Shown here: piece after piece, positions 54,083-64,000 of the stretch
Numbering within the stretch: the stretch's first letter is position 1
How the letters are laid out: the number at the start of each line of letters is the position of its first letter
NCBI GenBank assembly: GCA_021234155.1
Contig: JAJEKV010000057.1
Coordinates: 1,228,300 to 1,292,299, forward strand
Direction of reading: 5' to 3'
From: Isoetes taiwanensis
Lineage: Eukaryota > Streptophyta > Lycopodiopsida > Isoetales > Isoetaceae
Length of the DNA: 64,000 bases
Translations under genes and position numbers: made by a program
The notes under the pieces: model-generated
What the model was told of the DNA's origin: nothing
The model's database searches: none
The model's input: only the letters and a program-made list of their open reading frames with translations

Positions 54083-56713
54083 AATCTATGACAATGAGGT
54101 AGCTTTGAGCCATTCCAAAGGAAAAGTAATAGCTTTGATCTTACAGGACATGTAGGAGCTTTATCCAGTGTGATGGCTAGGTTGCAAAAAATCACTTACC
54201 AACGTGTAAAGGCAGAGCTCCAGCTGAAATTGCTTTTAGGTTGCATAATTAACGGTCTAAGACCTCGAGCAGAATTGATCCATTACACAAACACTGTTTG
54301 GATCTTTGTAAATATGCAGTGACTTTGTAGAACATGGAAGTTTGTGCAATGTACAAAAAATAAATAAAGAATAAAAGTTGTCACCAAATTATGCATGGCC
54401 AAATCGTGAAAGTATTCCTAGGTTTCTTGATCATTTGCTTCTTGAACTCCGAATCAGGTCTACTAAAGGAGCCTACAGATGAGCCCACCAGATCATGTCT
54501 GGTAGAAATAGTGCATATAGATGGAATACAACCCACCGATTGTATTTGCGTCTGCAAGAAGCAAATGAAGTAAAGTGATTAGCCCGGAAGCAATGCAATA
54601 GAATAAAATTGAAATCAGACATGCTTGTCCAGTAATGCATAATGCATTTTGTATTCAAAGTCTGAACCAGTGTTCAAAATATGACACTCCAAATATGAGG
54701 CATCAATCTGCAACTTGGGGCTGCACCCAAACAAAAAATACAGACCCTAACCCAAACACAGACTTATCAAAAGGGACTGAAACAAATGAAGTCTGTCAGA
54801 TGCAATTGGCTGCTGGCATTGAAGAAAAGAGAAAGTAAAACAATGACCTTTGCATTTGCGTTCCCATGTTTTCCTTATCGTCTTCTTAAGCATACCAATT
54901 TATTTACACTGACATGAAGCTTAGAAAAGGTGTGAAACCCTTTGAAAATGGATGCCACATTATTCTTCTAGGCATGAATAGGTAAGTTGTTATTGCGAAT
55001 ACCATAATACTGAATAATGAGTGAGCAGAGAAACATGAACGTAACCCCACGAACAGATAATATATCGGATTTGCCAATGCAAATTGCAAATTTCAATTCA
55101 GCAGGACATAGCCTAGGAGAAATCATGCCAAGATGGCAAGTGGCTTCCATGACGTGAGAACGATTTTCCATGGCCGTGACATTGCATGCATCTTCCTTTG
55201 GTTCATTTGCCAAGAATCATTATGCAACGATATCTGCCGCGTCTGATGCAACAAAAAACACCCTTACAGAGACCCATTAGCAAAAACATATGAAATCGTT
55301 AGAAACCCACCTGTTTTGGAAGCTGAAGACGGATCTATCCATTCCGGAATGGATAATATCACCTGCTGGTACACAGATGATGCATAGGAAGGGGAAAAGA
55401 TTCGTGGCAATGCATGCATGCCCAGATGGAAAGGGGCAAAATAGAAAGAGAAACCCCACAGACCCGCTGCTCAAAATTGTACCCAGAAAATGCTAGCGAT
55501 TTTTGGAATCACCGGAATATATTCTGGCAATCAAAACACCAACAATCTTAGGAAATCATTTAAAAAAAAAACCAAAAAGTTTTCTCACCAAACCGGAAAA
55601 TCCCAAATTAAAAATATTGATAATAATATGAGTGTTAATGCTTATGACAATTGTAATATCATTTGTAATTATCCAAACTCACATAAACAAAGTACACAAA
55701 ATGATACTTCGAGGAGGAGGAGGAAGAGGAGGAGGGGAGTTTGAACAAAAACTTGAAAATTATCTAACACTGCCACTCTTCTGATTGCTCATGAGACTAA
55801 TCTAGAGCTATAATCATCTTCTATTATGCTCAACCAGGGATCCGACCTGCTTATCAACCAATGCCCCATTGATTCATATTTGAATCCACTTCAAAACGGT
55901 CTGATCTTGATCTTGGTCTTGTTATTGAAAGACAACAAAATAGAAAAACTGTGGCAAACAAAAGACTGCGAACAAAAGAACTGCGATCAAGAACTATGAG
56001 GCAACAAAATATTTGACGTCAACAAGCGATTGCCCTACCTGCGGCAACACAAAAACTGCCAATCTTCCTGTATCCTTGCTAGCATGTGTTATGGCCATGG
56101 CATCCTTGTTATGACCATAACAGAGAAATGCAGGAACGCTACTGGACATAGTACTCTGCAATGTGTGGCTAAGATTATATCCTAGAGTGAAATGATGAGG
56201 AATAGGACGCTAGGGGTTTCTGACCTTCAAATAAATTTGCGTTAGGTTGGTGGCATTGAAAATAGAGATAGTTGCCCTAATTTATGACCTTAGCTAGGGT
56301 TTGCATATGCGATGTTATAGTGAGAAATTTCGTAATGGTTTTGATAAAAGTTCAAAGACTATATTCTTTGGTCAATATGCTACTAAAACAAGGTGCTTTC
56401 ATATAGAGGGTTGCCCTCATAGAGTTGGTACTGAAAGGGCAACAAGAAAATGAAAAAGTCTAATGATTTAGCTTAAGAGTTGAAAGTAAAACTAGAAGAA
56501 AGACACATCACATTGAGGAAATAAACAATATAGGCATATGACTCTGTATTTCACGTTTTGATCAGCTAAATTTTCTTATAAAGCTTATCGTCTTTTGTAG
56601 ATACACCTTCCCATTCCAATACTCTGATGCTGATTTTTTTAGGGTTACATATTGTATATGTTGGCCCATGTAGCACAACACATGTAGATTTAACCAAATC
56701 GTAACAAGGTGCT

Positions 56714-56770
56714 GCGCACGGAGGGTTGCCCTCTAGTGGCCTGAGGGTGTGTTTGCTTTTTTTTTTTTAT
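56714..56770 (-). repeat. Dispersed repeat D, copy 2 (inverted)
   Basis: Reverse complement matches 33692-33744, including GGAGGGCAACCCTCC-like AGAGGGCAACCCTCC and GTGCGCAGCACCTTGTTA. Confidence 0.7.
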
Positions 56771-57792
56771 CTTCTAAAGCATCCACAACAGTTCCAAGGC
56801 TTAGATATGGCACGTTTAGGAATTATAGCCATATATGAGCATTGATGCAGGGGTGCGGTGCAGTTTCTATATTCTAAGTTTGGACTGGTGGATGGCCAAG
56901 ACCAAGAGTGCTAATCTAGAATTTCATTGACATGGTGTGAGAACCGGAAACAATAAAAGGGATTCTCATTTTGGTCTGTTGGTGGTTCGGAAATGCCACA
57001 TGCACAAACCAACGACACTAAAATGAGGCACAAGGATAATATTAAATATGTAAAGAGATTTATTTTATAAGTATGCTTGCAAAGATGCCAACATGATGTC
57101 ACTTATGTATTGCATTCGCACCATGAAGGATCAAAACAACCATGTCATATCAAAAAAAGATTTGTTGATTCGCAAACAATGGTAGCATAATACAATCTAA
57201 CTACTTTCTTATTTTTCCTAGATTTAAAATTCCTTATTTCTCTTAGATTTATAATTTGGTGCATAAGTGTCGATGCAAATAAAGTTATTAGCAAGACATA
57301 GCAGGTGCGTTGCCCTATCACAGCCGACCTTGAGAACGAGCCTATAACAACATGTAACAAGTTAAAGACTTGGACCCCATGACAATTTGACCAAACCTTT
57401 TATCAAGGCAAACAAACGCACACACCAGTTGCAACATAGCATGACGTACACGAACCCACAACATTCATGATTCCAAATGCAACCAATTCTTTATTTCCAT
57501 CAATATGATAATCCTTCAGTGCTGCAAAGGTTCTTCCTATGGCACTTGCTTCCTGAAATGTACATCAAATTTGAGGGATCAATATATAGTTTGGTCCTTG
57601 ATTCCTGAAAGAAATACATCAACTAAAAACTAACAATCATTCGCATTTGATGAATGCACCAGCTTAAATAAAACTTTATAACATTCTTTAGCCTTCTTTT
57701 CTTTACATGGACTGAGGATTTTGAATGATAAAACTGTATTCTAGATTTGATTTTATTAATTCCATCATCATCATGTTTGTGCTCTAAAATAC

Positions 57793-59000
57793 AAAGCCAA
57801 AGAAACAAAATGGATAATTTGAATATCCTAATTTTGTCTATCATCCAGCGACTGCATCAAGCTCCAAGGTAATGATAATGAGTCCCTCACGCCCATGTCC
57901 TTCAAAGAGACTCCAAATGCAGAAGCCACTTGCAATCAATGACAATTTTCTAAGCCTACACTCTCTTCCGTGGCAAAACATATATCACAATCCTCTTCTA
58001 TCTCGAAGTATTAAGAAATCATCCCTCACAGAGGTTTACAGCGTGGTTCCACAGAGGATATAATTTGCTTAACCTATGCGCAAATTGGTCCTCAACAACA
58101 GGATATTCTGCTAAAGCAACACAAAAAAGTTCCTCAAAACAGATAAAACCTTAAGTATAAACTTTTAAATATAAAGCCACAGATAGGCATAGATTATGGA
58201 GGATGATCCTGTTATTGTGCCATTGTTATGTGAGCATCTAGCCTACCCTAATATCATCAGTAAAGCTATGTGAACTGCCACCCTACTAGACATCAGGCAA
58301 CTATAGTTTCGCAAAGATCTGCATCAATTTTCTTTTTTGTACGTCATTGAACTTACCTCTTTCAGGGATCAAGTGTAAAACATCATATGCAATGATCTTT
58401 AAGGTGATCAATGTAGAAACAAAAATAGAATAGAATAGAAAATTGTACCACATCACAAAACCCCATCCTTAGAGAAATATTGAATAGAATAAGACAATTA
58501 AGAACTCTTAAGATCTAAAGCCGTGTCTTCTAAACACAGAAAAGCCAAAGAACTCAAACAGACAATTTGAAAATCCAAATGCTGTCATCAGCTGCATCAA
58601 GCTCAAAGATAATGACAATGAGTCCATCACACTTATGTGCTTCACAGGGACTTCCAAAATGCAGAACCACTTGTAATACAATGAAAATTCTCTCAAGCCC
58701 TGCACTCTCTTCCTTGATAAACATTGCTAGTACTTGGCAGCTTCAACCACAATTCTGCAATGGCACATAATTTGCTTAATATGCACAAGTTTTGGTCCTC
58801 AACAACATGACATTTTGCTAGAGCCACGTTAGTTCCTTACACAGATACGGATGAGATATTTTAAGTACAAAGCCCGAAACAGGCATATCGTGTTTACTAT
58901 GTCATTATCATCAAGTATTTTGTTGTGCATCTAGCCTAACTTATGCCAGAAAAATGATTGCCAACCTAGCAAAAATTGTGTCCCATATAATGGTTTTCTC
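57793..59000. repeat. Diverged tandem duplication, about 730-bp unit
   Basis: Copy one (57793-58300) and copy two (58543-59000) share an ordered series of blocks: GCCAAAGAA, GCATCAAGCTC, AATGAGTCC, CACTCTCTTCC, ATAATTTGCTTAA, GGTCCTCAACAACA and GCATCTAGCCTA. Identity is moderate with indels, so the duplication is old. No gene is readable in either copy. Confidence 0.7.
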
Positions 59001-59226
59001 CTAAAAGTTACAAATCAGTTTTCACATAGACCTCAATTTACATAGTATGCAAGAATGACAACTTAGCATTAAGGATCATCCTTCTTCATCTGCATCCTCA
59101 TTTAGCAGATGGCTGAGCATAACGGATTAGACTTTTTATTGGCGGCTGTGCTCTCATTGACCACTTTCAATGACCCATTTGCTTCAATAGTTTTGTCTGT
59201 ATTTTCTATCCCTTCACCCAACTGAT

Positions 59227-59532
59227 CTAGCTCCTTCCTTTACGAAGAACTCTATGTGATTCCTGACTTTCTAAACCAGAAGTTTTCAATGCTTTTTTTT
59301 TCTGTTCAGGAACCTCTGCTTGCAATACATTGACAACATCTGCGTCTTTTGCAAGGTCAAACGGTTTCTTGCCAGCCTTTGTTTCCCCTGTTACATTAGC
59401 ACCTTTCTTGATCAACAGCTTAGCCAGCTCCACATGATTCCCTTGAACGGCATAATGCAGAGGGGTCATATCTTTCCTAGTTTGTACAGCTCCGGCGAGG
59501 GCATGAAGGTGGACGAGGGTTGGTCTGTTCAT
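59227..59532 (-). pseudogene. Ankyrin-repeat C-terminal exon
   Basis: The frame has one clear ankyrin repeat, MTPLHYAVQGNHVELAKLLI then KKGANVTGETKAGKKPFDLA, and a Lys-rich tail ending LESQESHRVLRKGRS. TPLHYA and LLIKKGA are the hallmark positions. Ankyrin proteins normally have several repeats, so only the last part is here. Directly upstream (minus direction) the sequence changes abruptly to PPR code (MLKACGSVGALEQGRLIHEQ), so the two are joined by rearrangement or by an undetected intron. Function cannot be inferred beyond a protein-binding module. Confidence 0.6.
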
Positions 59533-60568
59533 GGATTAGTCTTCCCTGCTCCAAAGCGCCCACGCTGCCACATGCCTTCAGCATACCTGATAAAACATGC
59601 TGTTTGGTTTTATTCCCTCATGTTGCATCTTTTTGAAAAGCTCTATGGCAGGAAGACCATCTCCCAATTCTGCATATCCTGCTCCCCAAGCTACAATGTC
59701 TCTATTCGGCAACATATCAAAAATTTTACGTGCCTCATCCAGGTTTCCACATTTTGTATACATGTCTATCACCATTCCACTACTTTTAATACCTTCATGT
59801 ACCTTCCTCCCCTGGTCTATGCATCCCAAGTGACCATATGCTTTCAAGGCGCTTGAAAATGTATATTTATCTGGTTTAATGCCTTCCCATTGCATCCTCT
59901 CAAAAAGTTTGATTGTCGAACATATTTCGCCATGCTGCGCATATCCAGATATAATTGCACTCCATGATATTACATCTCGACTTGGCAATTTGTCAAAAAC
60001 TTCACATGCATCTTTTCGGCTTCCACACTTTACATACATGTCAACCAGTGTATTTCCAATGACAATATTAAAGTGTATTCCACATTTAATAATATGATTG
60101 TGAATGAGCTTACCTAGATTAAGCGCTGATGTCACTGTGATTGACTTCAAAACGGCAAGGTAAACATACTTGTTGCTTTCAATATTTGATAGATCCATCC
60201 TATGGTACAACTCAAGGCCTCTTCTCCCTTGGCCAAGCTTGGCATTGGCTGAGATGAAGGCACACCATGTGTATTCACTTGGTTCTGCAACTCTCTCAAA
60301 TGCTTTACTTGCATCAAGTAGACATCCGTGAAAAGCAAATAAGCGGATAAGATGGTCAACCAAATTGGAAACTGAATCTAGTCCATGGCGCACCATAAGG
60401 GACTGCACATGTCTACTGCATTCAAGACTGTTCCACTTTGTGCAGCCCCACAGAAGGCAGAATGCCTCCCTTCTGGATATCCGAACTCCTTGCAGCTCGC
60501 AAAACTTTGCAGCTTCAATAGCCATCTCCAGCTGTCCTCCACAACATTTGTTGAGATCGCCAAAGCCC
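59533..60568 (-). pseudogene. PLS-class PPR protein, 5' part, damaged
   Basis: The exon begins after an acceptor-like TATCAG at 60569, with ATG at 60525, and stays open for 315 codons. At least five PPR-type repeats are visible, for example EYTWCAFISANAKLGQGRRG, VIGNTLVDMYVKCGSRKDAC and DVISWSAIISGYAQHGEICS. Two repeats have small in-frame deletions (KSSGMVIDMYTKCG lacks the usual linker; VAWGAGYAELG is short). The frame breaks at NSMFYQ, after which MLKACGSVGALEQGRLIHEQ continues in another frame until the ankyrin junction. No E/DYW domain follows. Intact members act in organelle RNA editing or processing. This copy is probably a pseudogene or a truncated gene. Confidence 0.72.
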
Positions 60569-60991
60569 CTGATACAAAAAGAATCACTTAGAGAGAAGAA
60601 TCTATTTCTAGGTTCCCTAGAATGCTCAGAAGCTTACTGAAGATAATTTCACATTCATACCTGAAGAAATGACTACCATTTTTGGCCTGAACAGGTTCCT
60701 GCATAACATAGGAAGTGAAATGTCATCAAATATGCTGTGAAATATAACACATATCCAACTACCTTATATGGCAGGGATTTAGCAGGCAAGGCTTTTAAAA
60801 CCATGTTCAGACTCCCCAGAGTTCGAACATCAGGTGGACCAGCAAGGTTCGCAAGCCATTATCCTGTGCAGTAACTTTGTAAGTCCAAGGAAAAAGAATT
60901 CTGCAATACTGACGAAAAATAAGCTATTGCACAATAATCCTATGCACAATAATCCTATGCTAGATTGCTCTTGCATTCATCCTGCAAACAT
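60569..60991. other. Spacer between two PPR fragments
   Basis: No gene is seen. It could be an intron or intergenic DNA, and contains short direct repeats of CACAATAATCCTATGC near 60932-60959. Confidence 0.45.
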
Positions 60992-61640
60992 TTAGCCTTC
61001 TACATTCATAATGCTGTCTATCATATGGGTGCTAGCGTAAACATTTTCCATGCGCACATACACAGCCTCAGGATTAGGATATGAGTGGATAATTTCATCA
61101 AAACATATTTTTGCTAGTTTTGCATTACCATGTAGCTGACATGAATTTAGTAAAGATGTCCAGCCAACGACATTAAGCTGAATACCCGATTCAAGAAGAA
61201 TTTCCATTCGTTCAAGTGGCCTGCACGTCCAAGCAGATCAAGTACACAAGAATCATGTCGGATATCAGGCATGATGCCATGGTCTTTTTCATTGATTTGT
61301 AAAATGACTGCCCTCATCCACCAGGCCTACACAACTGCATGCCACAAGAATATTTGCAAATATCACCTCGTTTGGCTGAATTCTTTTTTGTTCCATGTCC
61401 TTAATACACTGAAAAACTGAAATTGCATCTCCATTGTGTGCATACCCTGAAATCATTGCAGCCCAAGACACCTCATCGCGGAGTTTTGACAGTTCGTTGA
61501 AAACCTTTTGTGCCTCCGCCAGACATCCGCACTTCACATACATATCAACAAGAGTGTTCCCCAAGGTAGATTGGAGCTTTGGTCTGTCTTCCCAGTTAGC
61601 CGGTTCAAGCATCCCCGACCCACAACGCAGGTGACCGCCA
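60992..61640 (-). pseudogene. PPR protein C-terminal part with E-type motifs
   Basis: The minus strand reads TLGNTLVDMYVKCGCLAEAQ, EVSWAAMISGYAHNGD and IFANILVACSCVGLVDEGSH in one frame. It then shifts to KDHGIMPDIRHDSCVLDLLG RAGHLNE, and shifts again to VVGWTSLLNSCQLHGNAKLA with YVRMENVYASTH. The order is that of the last PLS repeats followed by the E-type domain of plant PPR proteins. Two frameshifts (near 61300 and 61210) and a missing N-terminal part make it a pseudogene. The 5' side is cut at about 61640 by dispersed repeat C. Confidence 0.75.
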
Positions 61641-61667
61641 ATTTACAGGGAAGAATAGGTTTGTAGC

Positions 61668-61768
61668 AGTCACCAGCATATCCTAGGGATATTCTAACAT
61701 ATACCTAGGATATGCCAAAAACCCACATAAACAAGGGTTTGCCCCTCTAGGGGCAACCCAAAAAACAC
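61668..61768 (-). repeat. Dispersed repeat C, copy 2 (inverted)
   Basis: Reverse complement matches 31632-31735, including GGGTTGCCCCTAGAGGGGCA. It abuts the broken PPR gene. Confidence 0.7.
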
Positions 61769-61872
61769 CTGATCATCAGTTCCCTTTCCCTTAGTAAAAA
61801 ATCGCTTCCAAAAAAAGTTGTGAACGACTCCATAAAGCTAAATAAGTCCTTGTCTTTAATGGCATCTATTGG

Positions 61873-62055
61873 GCTCCCAAATGTCCCCATAAACTGCCAT
61901 TGCAATCGTCGTTTTCAATTTTAATGAGCAAGTCTTATATAGAGCCTTAGTTCCTAATACATCCATTATGCTCCCAAATGGCCCCATAAACTGCCATTGC
62001 AATCCACATTTGAATTTTAATGAGCTAGTCTCATATAGACCCTTAGTCCCTATTT
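61873..62055. repeat. Two-copy 97-bp tandem repeat
   Basis: Units start at 61873 and 61970 with GCTCCCAAATG and share CCCCATAAACTGCCATTGCA and TTTTAATGAGC. Confidence 0.85.
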
Positions 62056-62591
62056 TATTATCGATTATCAACTACGTTGTTTTCATGTTACCGAGCCAAA
62101 TTTTCATCCACGAGAATGTCTGGCTATTAGAAAAATGTCACTCCAAACATCTTCTGCTTCAAAGGGTTAAGTTGTACTCATCATGCAACAAGCTAAACAA
62201 CCAGCTTGATCTTAGTATTTAATAGACACAACAAAAGTGTGTGCGACTAGATGGGCAAATCAACAATGACACATTAATATTCCTGCTCAACAATAGAATT
62301 GCAACTTGCCAACAAATTAAAAAATCCAGTCCCAAAACATATAATTGATTCTTAACCAGAATCAAGCCCAAATTAGCCCATTGCCATAATAGCTTGACCA
62401 TCCTTTAGAAGTAGAGAAAGAGTTATACTAACTTTACATTGTGTTACAGGTGCTCCCAAGGGCATAGCCGGAATCGGGCCCTTGATGTACGTCCATGAGC
62501 ATGGGGGTACTATTGCTCGCGATTGCCGGGCAGTTGTGATTTAATGGGCCGTGTTGACTGTAATCAGTCTACGGTGACGGGATGCGGGGTA

Positions 62592-62745
62592 AATGAATAT
62601 GTAGCATAATAACAGGGGGTTTTCTTTGGGTTTTTTATACGCTTTTCATTAAGGTTTTCCTATGATTTGAATGATGTATTCACGTGCATGTACTAAACAG
62701 TATTTCTAGAGCGCACCCCATTTTTAGCCATTGATTTTAAAGAAG
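62592..62745 (+). repeat. Dispersed repeat B, copy 2
   Basis: Second copy of 31366-31520, same orientation. Confidence 0.7.
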
Positions 62746-62838
62746 AGGGGAAATCGTGTGGTTATGGGTGTTTTAGTGTTTGCATGTTTTTTTTAGTGAC
62801 TTGGCATATTAGGTTTTCAATATTGGTTTCCATACTAG

Positions 62839-62950
62839 GGATTCCACGATTAGGTTAGGGTTCCGGATTTGCTAGCAGGCAACAAGCAAAGGATTCCATA
62901 CAAAGGATTCCACGATTAGGTTAGGGTTCCGGATTTGCTAGCAGGCAGCA
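62839..62950 (+). repeat. Two-copy 66-bp tandem repeat
   Basis: Units start at 62839 and 62905 with GGATTCCACGATTAGGTTAG and end in GATTTGCTAGCAGGCA. Confidence 0.85.
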
Positions 62951-63079
62951 GGCCAGAAACAGGCGATCCACAAGCAAGAACCAGTCCATGCCATATTCTA
63001 CCACTGCCCAACCTTCTGCCTGTGCCAGCATATCCAACCTTATGCCTGCTCTTCTATTTACATAAAAAAATTGAGTCAG

Positions 63080-63838
63080 CGTGAAGATTTTGTGGATTCT
63101 AAGCGTGGGATTTTGTGGGCTGTAGATGGATGCCCTAAGCCTTCTTCTCATGGTTGTGTTGGCTGTGCAAATCCGGACAGCTTTGTTGGCAGGCTGGCTT
63201 CCTTTATCTCCAGAGAAAAGCTGGTACAAATCAGGCACAGGTATTGTTTAGGAATGCGCCGTTTCTTTGTTTGAATGCATCTAGCTATAGCTATACGTTT
63301 ATGCAGGATGATGCTGTTTGCGTCCTGTTTATGATTTATGATGGAGCCACATCTCCGAAAGTATGTCTACACTTGTGAAGGCACCCATTTCGAGCAAGTA
63401 AGTAATTATGATAGCTTGCTAAGGAGTTCGCCCTTGTGGATAGGCTTGTTCTCATTTGCTGCAATGCTGCAGTGTTGCTGAATAGAATTGTATCTGGTGT
63501 TGCTCCCGTAGCAGATGCCAGCAGATTTGCTTTAACTTTGCTTCTATCCATTTATTATTATCTTTTTTCATATGCACGTTTTTGCACTTTCCTTATCATA
63601 TTTTAGTGCATCTCAAAGTCCTTCCAACTGTTTAACGCACAAACCAAACAATTACTTCCTTCTTAGAAATGCTATGTGTATGAGAATTGCATTCGGATAT
63701 TCAATCTTATAATACTTAACTCTGGGACTTATTTGCAGTGCACAATCACGAGCAGATGTCCTGGTGCTTTTTTTAAGTGCTACAGTGGTTATGACAGGAC
63801 TTGTTTGGAGGTCCATCAAGCCAAAAGAGTTTGCAGCT
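63080..63838 (+). CDS. Partial spliced gene at right edge, possible membrane protein
   Basis: Two exons with compatible phases can be joined. Exon 63080-63240 (acceptor GAGTCAG, donor CACAG|GTATTG) reads REDFVDSKRGILWAVDGCPK with CVGCANPDSF. Exon 63739-63838 (acceptor TTTGCAG, donor GCAGCT|GTGAGC) reads AQSRADVLVLFLSATVVMTG then LVWRSIKPKEFAA, a likely membrane segment. The RAD...LTGLxW...IKP style reminds me of the CCB2/CCB4 family that helps attach haem to chloroplast cytochrome b6, but this is a weak resemblance. Upstream and downstream exons are missing or outside the window. The joining and the family are inferences. Confidence 0.35.
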
Positions 63839-64000
63839 GTGAGCATGCTGTTGCCTTTGTGCATGTGTAAAGACCATGTGTTCTTTGAATGACATTGTGT
63901 GGCAGGCAGGTCAGCCTTGACGGCATAGAATGCTTCAATCAGATTGGAAGCAAATCTTTCATCTTATGCTAAACAGGAATTGTCTTGGTATAATATACCA

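Larger units (their letters stand above)
52958..57780. other. Long AT-rich intergenic region
   Basis: No gene is clearly supported over about 4.8 kb. A minus-strand coding-like patch at 53816-54082 (ECHKDWDIKIPVFEILTKLC, then STLAVSVDKKVAEIISGCLF) may be a stray exon. A GGA/GAA-rich stretch is at 55708-55738. An inverted copy of repeat D is at 56714-56770, followed by a poly-T run. Confidence 0.45.
61641..63079. other. Repeat-rich intergenic DNA
   Basis: It contains the inverted copy of repeat C (61668-61768), a two-copy 97-bp tandem repeat (61873-62055), a degraded Helitron-like hairpin (about 62507-62532), repeat B (62592-62745) and a 66-bp tandem duplication (62839-62950). No gene is supported until the exon at 63080. 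Confidence 0.55.

Overview
This looks like nuclear DNA of a land plant with a large, repeat-rich genome. The genes have GT-AG introns, there are PLS-class pentatricopeptide (PPR) fragments, and the initiator-Met-type primer sites, short terminal-repeat retroelement, Helitron ends and L1-type LINE are all plant-like. A non-flowering vascular plant, perhaps a homosporous fern, fits the PPR debris and TE load, but that is an inference and no marker proves it. Most of the window is AT-rich, decayed intergenic DNA. All functional calls come from motifs I could read; no database was searched.

Only a few genes look intact. The best are a divergent pair at 21.8-25.9 kb: a four-exon NSUN3/NSUN4-like RNA m5C methyltransferase (minus) and a four-exon unknown 201-residue protein (plus), with 48 bp between their start codons. 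A two-exon PHD-finger protein lies at 38.9-39.4 kb. A 1.46 kb open exon of unknown product is at 35-36.4 kb (minus). A partial spliced gene runs off the right edge at 63.1-63.8 kb. Damaged genes include PPR fragments at 0.3 kb and 59.5-61.6 kb, an ankyrin exon fused onto PPR debris at 59.2-59.5 kb, and a cullin-like exon at 27.7 kb.

Mobile elements fill the rest. They are: a TAA-flanked Tourist-like MITE (2.7-3.05 kb); LTR-retrotransposon remnants marked by primer sites at 5.87, 10.40, 18.45 and 48.27 kb; a repeat-flanked remnant with a DNA-methylase-like motif (14.7-16.7 kb); a 649-bp tandem duplication (19.0-20.3 kb); a family of GC-rich LINEs with a conserved, covarying 3' hairpin and changing microsatellite tails (28.5-31.1, 36.75-37.0, 37.7-37.9, 43.9-45.2 kb); a hAT MITE with 8-bp target duplication (38.35-38.57 kb); an HUH-endonuclease transposon gene resembling Replitrons (40.5-42.5 kb); an L1-type LINE with 13-bp target duplication (45.8-46.65 kb); two clear Helitron 3' ends (31.2 and 50.3 kb); and several local tandem arrays.

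The observation most worth pursuing is a complete 464-bp miniature LTR retrotransposon (TRIM) at 48286-48749. Each of its LTRs contains a tRNA-Ala(UGC)-like sequence with A and B boxes in the sense direction. It is bounded by a perfect AAATG target duplication and sits exactly at the presumed gag start of an older LTR element. Next are the HUH transposon gene with its in-frame stop and acidic tail, and the LINE 3' hairpin family.
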